Source of the DNA: Lineus longissimus
Taxonomy: Eukaryota; Nemertea; Pilidiophora; Heteronemertea; Lineidae
Length of the DNA stretch: 64,000 nt
Assembly (NCBI RefSeq): GCF_910592395.1
Contig: NC_088310.1
Location: 26,987,491-27,051,490 of the forward strand
Reading direction: 5' to 3'
Of the stretch, positions 57,901 to 64,000 are shown in pieces. The notes beneath the pieces are model-generated. The model saw only the letters and a list, made by a program, of their open reading frames with translations, searched no databases and was not told the origin of the DNA. Both the position numbers and the translations under genes were made by a program. Each line of letters starts with the position of its first letter. Positions within the stretch are counted from its first letter, which is position 1.

Positions 57901-58209
57901 CAAGATTTCCGATACTAGGGCCGGTTTGTGGTAAAACACTGCCCAATGTAGTGCAGTTCGACCGATATGATCTTGGAGATTAACATCAGCACCGTGATCA
58001 ACTAAAATTCTACAACATGCACAAAGGTCCTCATCCTGCTCACTGGACAGTTTTCTGCCCCCTTGCACAAGAGTGATAAGGGGCGTGGCCTCATCATCAC
58101 CATCTCTGAAGTTTACAGAAACAGTTTCATAATTTTCCTCTAAAAACGCTTTCAAATCCACTGGATTACCAGCATGTGAATATTTTAACAACTCCTGGTT
58201 TGGATCCAT
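42904..58209 (-). CDS. Large ankyrin-repeat protein with IQ-like motif and Ser/Arg-rich region
   Basis: Coding exons (minus): 58209-57784, 55559-55366, 52437-52230, 51495-51240, 50888-50652, 50468-50394, 49662-49467, 49271-49138, 48440-48268, 48023-46550, 46345-46040, 45574-45353, 45045 onward. All joins are GT..AG and in frame. If exon 13 runs to the TGA at 44987 the product is 1319 residues. If it splices at 45008 (GTATTC, weak donor) to 44407-44350 and 43034-42904, it is 1375 residues with a tail containing RDELVFVSPSLYEDKRR. Residues 1 to about 660 are a dozen or more ankyrin repeats (GRTALHWAVFYHKP, NTETKCAELVLEADEYLVCH, DGYSPLHMAVIAGN). An IQ-like NVIQKSAKRRN lies near 674. A Ser/Arg/Lys-rich region with many RS dipeptides covers about 770-960, followed by a charged helical tail. 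The ankyrin-then-IQ order recalls inversin, but I recognise no clear orthologue. A scaffold role is likely; location is unknown. Confidence 0.85.
48841..48985. mobile_element. Pogo/Tigger-like MITE, copy 2
   Basis: Starts TACAGTGAAGAGGAACCTTT and ends AGAGAGGTTATGCTGTA. The interior matches copy 1 (AAGGACACTAGGTTTTGGTCCC, ACCTCTCTATT). In an intron of the ankyrin gene. More diverged than copy 1. Confidence 0.65.
51061..51222. mobile_element. Pogo/Tigger-like MITE, copy 3
   Basis: Termini CAGTGGAACCATTCTATTAA and AAATGATGTTCCACTGTA; the interior has TTTGGGACCAAAATC and GAGGTGTCCGC in the order expected for a copy in the opposite orientation. In an ankyrin-gene intron. Confidence 0.65.
56501..56613. 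mobile_element. MITE, ~113 bp, copy 2
   Basis: Reverse-orientation copy of the element at 19080-19187, with both TIRs (ATATGAATTAAGACTAGCAA and GCTAGCCTTTATTCATAT) and the shared interior. In the first intron of the ankyrin gene. Confidence 0.8.
56894..56953. repeat. 12-bp tandem repeat, five units
   Basis: Five consecutive ACAAATAGCCTR units; the first and last end in G, the middle three in A. The repeated VRLF peptide seen on the minus strand is an artefact. Confidence 0.95.
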
Positions 58210-59251
58210 CGAACGGTTATTCTCTCACACTAATAAGAGTTCATTGTGTGTGATGTTAACACTCTGGAAGACTTTCCAAATGTTTAGTCTGCTTACAGAT
58301 TTGTTGACGAGAACACGCAATTTGCCTGAAGTTCCAATCTCCACCAATTTTGTGGGGGATATCAAACATGGTCGTCCGTCGGTGAAATTGACGTCACGGC
58401 GTGGAATTCCGTTCATTATCGTGTCAGTATCTATTTTAAGATCCTACTCACGTGTTGTTGTTTACGTTTTGGACTGACTTTTTTCGTTGATTTGGCTTGG
58501 TGAATTGGAAATTTGTATCAATTTCAGTTTCTTTTACAGATGCACATGTTTAAGCACATTGATTTAATCTTTGCTTATTAATATGGCTTGACGGTGGGGG
58601 ATAATATAACCTACGTCAAGTCACTTACCGGGAAACATATCATGAAATGCTCAGGCCATAGGAACGATTAATCGGAATCCGGTTTACCGTCTATCTCCCG
58701 CATGGGTTCAGAGCGTAATTCAAATTTTTGCATTATGTTTGAAAAACGTTTTTTATTAACTTAACTCTCTTATCAGATCAGCTTATTCACTCATGACCAT
58801 ATCTTGCGCAATACAAATCATTCCCGCCAAAAAACTAAGGAAATTTACTCGCTCAGCAGCCTAGTTTATATCAGCACCGTTAGTGGCGCTCAGGTCACAT
58901 TATCCCGACTTCGATCTGAAAAAAGATTTTATGAGAAAATACTCTCCCCCGCAAAATTGGTGGACATCGGAACTTTAGGTAAATTGCCAAGAACGCAGCA
59001 ACACATGGCCAGGGTTATCTAAAATGCTGAAGTGGGCTTGCGATTTGCATGATTTGAGATTCGACCTCATATTCAGTTGATATCATTAAATCAACTAACT
59101 TAAATACTTGAAAGGAAACTTAAGATCATCTTCGTTTCAAAAAAATGTGTCAAAATGTATTAATTTAGGCTGAAAAAGGTGTTTTGGTCATTACGATTCA
59201 CGTCGTTCCGCATTTCTTTCACTGCCCAGTTCCGCATTTTAGAGTATTACA
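58210..59251. promoter_or_regulatory. Bidirectional promoter region with a 42-bp inverted repeat
   Basis: Separates the divergent start codons of the ankyrin gene (58209) and the DEX1-like gene (59252). Segments 58318-58359 and 58944-58985 are inverted copies matching at 37 of 42 positions; the shared core is CAAAATTGGTGGA. No TATA box is obvious. The DEX1-like start context is CAATGGCAGCC. Confidence 0.6.
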
Positions 59252-62200
59252 ATGGCAGCCTCCATGGGCAGAATATTTTGCAATTTTTTGTTGATTTTTT
59301 GCTTTATTTTAACATTTTCTGGGAGTCTATTTGTGGATTGCCTCATCTCTAATGAAACTAGGTACTATATATTCAAACTGCTCTCATTTTGAGGTCGATC
59401 TTACGGCGTAATTCCTTTCATTTTGTCTGATGAATGGAACTGAGAGTTTTCTTGTATACTATATGTATATCATACTATATGTAGGCCTACATGTAATGCG
59501 AGTATGATTGATGTATTGTAAAATTTTTGGCCTTACACAGTTGTTGCTACTTGTTGGCATGGTTGGTAATATGTTAATGTGTTGAATTTTTTAAGTAAAA
59601 CAGCAGGAACATTATGCTGAATATGCATTGAATTTGAGAAACACAACCTTGTTTTGGCAAGTTATTTGATATGTTTGTCTTTAAATTTATTGTCTCACTT
59701 CAGCTGTAATGCCTACTTGAAAGTACTTTGGACCTCAGAGTTTTCTCATGCCCCATTCGTGAGTTCGCCGATATTTACAGATACGAATGGCGATGGGCAG
59801 CTTGATGTTATTGGTGCTACATTTACGGAGACTATCAAAGCAGTTAATATCTTGAGTGGAAATGTTGTGCCCAACTTGAATTGGCCAAACCATCTCCATG
59901 ACACTTCAACATATTCGAGTCCCATTGAGGTAAGGTTTGACTGGAGGTGACACATAAGCCTCTGTAGCAGTTGTGACCTTGAATTTCTTTCCCAAGATTC
60001 TGTTTTATGACACTGTTAGTATACTCATAGTATTCTTCTTTTATGGAGGGCTATATTGAAAGGCCTGCTTTCTTGTAAAGAATTTTTCTCTTTCATATGA
60101 TTTCTGATATATAAAACTAAGGATCAACGCTTGTTTATTAATTTTTTGCTTTATTTTACTTTCACTTTCAGTATGATATTGACAATGATGGTATGCTGGA
60201 TGTGCTGATCTTCACCTCAGATGGAGAAATCCTTCCGTACCAGCTAGATGGAACTCTCATCTCTCAAAAGGTGTTTAAGGTAAGATAGTTTCATGGCAAA
60301 GGACGAACTGCTTCCTTGAAATCCCATTGCACCACTCATAATCTTGAGTGGTACATCTAAATGGTACCACCAGGTGTGTAATATTTCATTCTTTTTTGTT
60401 TTGTCATATAAACTTCCCAATTACTTGATTGACAGATTCTTTATTGATGAGCATTTAAATCATAATCTGGCTTTCACAGCTGTAAACATGCTGAGCCAAT
60501 TTTCCCAACAGTTTGAAGCTGGTGAAGAATTATCATGAAAAAATAGAAAGAATTCATTATCTTTGACATGTATTTTCAGTTGCCACCAGTGTATATCAAG
60601 AAAGATTGGCATGAGCGTGCAGTGAGGGTCAGTCATGAGAAAATTGATGAATATGTCAAGATGGAAGTCAAGCCAGATCAGGTTTGTGCTATGCAGGTTT
60701 CTTTTCACTTATCTGATTGATGAAAGTTTTGTGCATATTCCACATCCAGGCAAGGTTGGGACTGATACATTTAAGTGTTGTGCTTAATTACAATGTGGCC
60801 TGTTTAGACTAGAGTAAGTGGAAACTCCACGTTCTCAGCAGGGAGGGTGTCCTACAGTGAGAGATGACCACAGTCCACTTTGGGAGGCTACACTGTAAAT
60901 GCTGTTGTCCTCTTTAGTGTATTCAATCATCATTGTAATCATCTTGTCTATGATTTGGTTACAATTCCCGCAGGTGTAATTGCAGAAGCGTGTATATATT
61001 CATCTGTTTTCATCTATTTCCTATATCATTTCTAGCTTTGGCAGGAGTATATCAGGGCTGACCCTCACATCCTGGCCACCCCAGTCATCATGGATCTCAA
61101 CAGTGATAAACTACCAGATGAGCTTATTGTACCAGTCAGTTATTACATTGACAGAGAAGCATTTATGTAAGTCGTAGTCCTCAAGGAATTCATGCAGTCA
61201 TATGTACATCTAAATAATTGGCAGACAGTTGAAATTGAATGTGTGTGTAAGGAGTGATAGTGTACTTTTACAAGGGAAGTTGCATATGGATTGTTTAGAT
61301 GTGTTTTTCAGAGATAGACAGACCATAGAGTCCGCTTCTTGTCATTTTGCATTATCATGAAAAAAGTATCACCTGGGAAGTGACATCGAATGTGTAAAAC
61401 TTCAAACTTTTTACTTGTATTTTTCCATCCATTCAGTTCATCAGAAGATTCTGGCCAAGAGTCAACAGGTCTCAAGTTTGACGAGCTAAGCAATTACCTG
61501 CTTGGATCATTACTGGTTTATAACATCACTGACTACAGTATCCTCAAGGATATGCATCTGGATCTCACAAAGGTGCGTTCATATTCACTGTAAGCAGACA
61601 TCATTTGTATGCATTACCATTCCAAGTCCTATCCTACCATTGTATACAATTTTTGGGAGTGTTCATGGTCAAATGAAGTTGGAAATTGTGGAATTATTGA
61701 AACAAGACTATAGTTTGAGATTTTTTTTTCTAATTTCAGGTGACATCTGAATATCCTGGGTATCTCCTGACGACCCCTACTGTGGTTGACTTGGATGGTG
61801 TGGGTGGACCCCTGGAGGTTGTCTTGGGAACCTCAGCAGGAAATCTAATGGTGTTTGACAGAAACTGGAAGAATCGACCAGGGTTTCCAATTGCTTACGA
61901 TGTGCTCCACAGCCAGGTAAGAATAACATGTGTGTTATTGTATGACAGTACTAGCTCACCTAACACCTTATGAGTAGTGATCACTGTTTTATATCTAGGA
62001 GCTAAAGCAGGGGGGAAGAGAGAAGCAGAGTTCGTGTTGGTATTGAGGGATCTTGGTCTCTTCAGCCTAAATATGGTGTGTTTTATCCTTGACACAGACA
62101 TTGCGATGCGATGTTGGGAAAGTCACTTCACTTCCTTTTCATCGACCTTTGAACTTGGCATGCAAAAATCCTTAACAAGTATTGATTTGAATTTGTTATA

Positions 62201-63929
62201 AGACACATTGCCATCTATATTTTTCAGATTTCAGTTGCTGACCTTGATCAAAATGGCGATCTTGAACTGATCGTTATTGACAACAGTGGAAATGTCTTTT
62301 GCGTGAAGAGTAACGGTCAAACTCTCTGGGATGCACAGATATCGGGCACGTCCTCACCTGGAGCCGTCTTTGGAGACATTGATGGAGACGACGTCTTGGA
62401 TGTTGTTATTAGCACTAATGATGGGTAAGTTAGGTATAATAAATAGGCTTTCAAAATCATTAGTTCAGTAATTCAGATCATTGGTTTGGTATCTGGAAAA
62501 GGTCAGCTTTTAACACTTCTTCAAAAGTGTGTTATATTTCTTACTTTTGTTTATTTCAGGAAGATATGGGCCTTACAGGGAAACACCGGTGAAGTCATGA
62601 GCAGTTGGCCAATAACAGTTGGAGGACGACTGATGGCAAGTCCTACGCTGACCAAGTTTGGAAAAAATATCAAAGGATTATTAGTGGTAAGTTTATGCTA
62701 ATGTTGTTCTTGCGCAAAATAGAAATTGTTATGATCATAATATATTGAATGCAGAAAGACCATCATTGAAAGGGGTTGTTATGACCTTATTGATAAAAAT
62801 AATCTCTCCTGTCTTTCAGCTGGTCCTAGCTGACAATGGTCACATCCATATGATCAGTGGCAGTGGTGAGTGTCGGGAGGTATTCCACGTCGGTGAGTCC
62901 TCCTTCATTCCGATCCTTCTCCAGCCGTCCCCGACCAGAGGAGCAGACGCTCATATTCTTATTGGTACAAAGGATGGCTCACTCATGTCGGTCGGGATTT
63001 ATAACACAAGCATTGAGCGGAGAATGGGGCAGCAGTTTGGTGGGAGGGTAGCACAAGGCACACATGATGTAAGTAGACAGAAAACCTATCTCTTACTCTT
63101 CAGGCCAACCTTGGGAAGTGTCCTGATTACAGAGGTCAATCCATGGAGTGCCATCTCCACAGGAACTTGGTCAATCGCATTAATGCTGGCTTGATGCTTT
63201 CTCAAGATGATCATCCTTACTTATTGTTTAGAGATTGCCATGAAATGAGTTCTTGAACAACACATGACATCATGTTATGTCTTGCTGGACTACTCATTTT
63301 GTTGCATCACGTTTTTCTTGCATTTGCTTTTCAGTTCACTGTGGCCATCTCCCCTTCAACAAAGCAGCTGGTTGACATATCAAGTAGTTGGTTTAGCGTG
63401 GCATTTACCATTCAAGATACCACAGTTCTTCATGTCGCTAAGAAAAAATATAGCGTAAGGGTAAGTTAGCGTTGTTGTTCGTGACAGGTCAAAAGTCTGA
63501 CGGTGGGAATATACATGTACGTACCTTCATGTAGGCTTACAGGTTCTAGGAGAGCATTGTTTGCCTTGGCATGAGATGGCATCCACAGGGAAAGAGAGGG
63601 TTGTGCAGCCAAGGCAAATCGCAGAACACAGGGACAATACCGATTGGTACAAAAAAGGCTGTTTCTACTTCCCCAGACAAAAATATTGCAGTTTCATGTA
63701 TTATTGCCTCAGTTATCACCACCACACAGCATTGTAATATTCTGTAATGTCTGTGGATTTCGTATTTTCAGATTTATGTTGGGTCCCACTTGCTGACCAC
63801 GTCAGAATATGATAGGCCTGGTGATTTTACTGTAGATGTAAAAGCTATTAACCAGCCTCTCCAAGGCCATGTGGTTGTACATGTCACCAATAGCCATGGT
63901 GTGACTGCCATTGATAAATATATAGCAAG
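59252..63929 (+). CDS. DEX1-like FG-GAP/beta-propeller secretory-pathway protein, 3' end beyond the window
   Basis: Twelve exons in frame: 59252-59361, 59704-59929, 60172-60279, 60580-60681, 61036-61166, 61437-61572, 61740-61916, 62228-62424, 62560-62686, 62820-63068, 63335-63460, 63772-63929, giving 615 codons; the last ends in phase 2 at a GTAGGT donor, so the gene continues. A signal anchor lies at residues 8-28. FG-GAP-type repeats carry calcium-binding loops DTNGDGQLD (63-71), DIDNDGMLD, DLDQNGDLE and DIDGDDVLD. Blocks such as HILATPVIMDLNSDKLPDEL, TTPTVVDLDG and VFGDIDGDDVLDVV parallel plant DEX1 (DEFECTIVE IN EXINE FORMATION 1), which also has a C-terminal transmembrane helix, here not yet reached. 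Marine invertebrates have homologues of unknown function. Likely a type I membrane or secreted protein of the ER or cell surface. Confidence 0.85.
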
Positions 63930-64000
63930 GTAGGTTGAAGTAAAAGCCTTATGAGTTGCCCGGCTAAAATGCTAGTCTCAGTACTGGCGGGCTGCCATTC

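Noticed and set aside
1-64000. CRISPR arrays, operons, phage or other prokaryotic systems
   Set aside because: Spliceosomal introns throughout, no regularly spaced short repeats with unique spacers, and no prokaryote-type gene packing.

Overview
This is a stretch of animal nuclear DNA. The genes are interrupted by GT..AG introns, intergenic DNA is AT-rich, and families are typically metazoan (TBCE, TMX1, SLC46, steroid-sulfatase-like arylsulfatase, TRIM/NHL, Fuseless). The host looks like a marine invertebrate bilaterian. A repeat family in the first sulfatase intron (a GGCCCCCTGGTGGCC core, a GAC-repeat tail and an AGCTCACC..GGTGAGCT terminal hairpin) resembles repeats I know from lophotrochozoan genomes, especially molluscs, but I cannot fix the phylum.

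Layout, left to right. 1-261: start of an SLC46 (proton-coupled-folate-transporter-like) gene, minus strand, cut by the window edge. 1178-3390: a 2.2 kb region bounded by an inverted repeat, with an unidentified small gene candidate inside. About 3500: a short, striking match to the sulfatase N-terminal motif, overlapping an antisense open exon. 4886-8262: two-exon arylsulfatase, plus. 9063-13654: tubulin cofactor E, minus, 13 exons, complete. 14727-17746: TMX1, plus, 8 exons, complete. 19080-19985: a MITE and a minisatellite. 20308-23296: a secreted ShKT-ShKT-VWC protein, plus. 26539-28479: an intronless RING/B-box/coiled-coil/beta-propeller (TRIM-like) protein, minus. 28480-34978: mostly non-coding, with hairpins, palindromic repeats and a tRNA-like sequence. 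34979-40171: a Fuseless homologue, plus, 3 coding exons. 42904-58209: a very large ankyrin-repeat plus Ser/Arg-rich protein, minus, 13 to 15 exons. 59252 to the right edge: an FG-GAP protein of the DEX1 type, plus, incomplete.

Three arrangements stand out. The sulfatase and TBCE converge, with about 800 bp between stop codons. TBCE and TMX1 diverge, as do the ankyrin gene and the DEX1-like gene; each pair has about 1 kb between start codons, which suggests shared promoter regions. The ankyrin/DEX1 promoter carries a 42-nt inverted repeat with 37 matching positions. I see no operon-like functional cluster: the neighbours act in unrelated processes (sulfate ester hydrolysis, tubulin folding, ER redox chemistry, secretion, ubiquitination, synapse).

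All exon joins were worked out by hand from splice-site consensus and reading-frame phase. For TBCE, TMX1, the sulfatase, Fuseless, the ankyrin gene and the DEX1-like gene every junction keeps frame. I found no prokaryotic, viral or CRISPR-type system. The most interesting material is the lineage-restricted protein architectures and the unexplained repeats.
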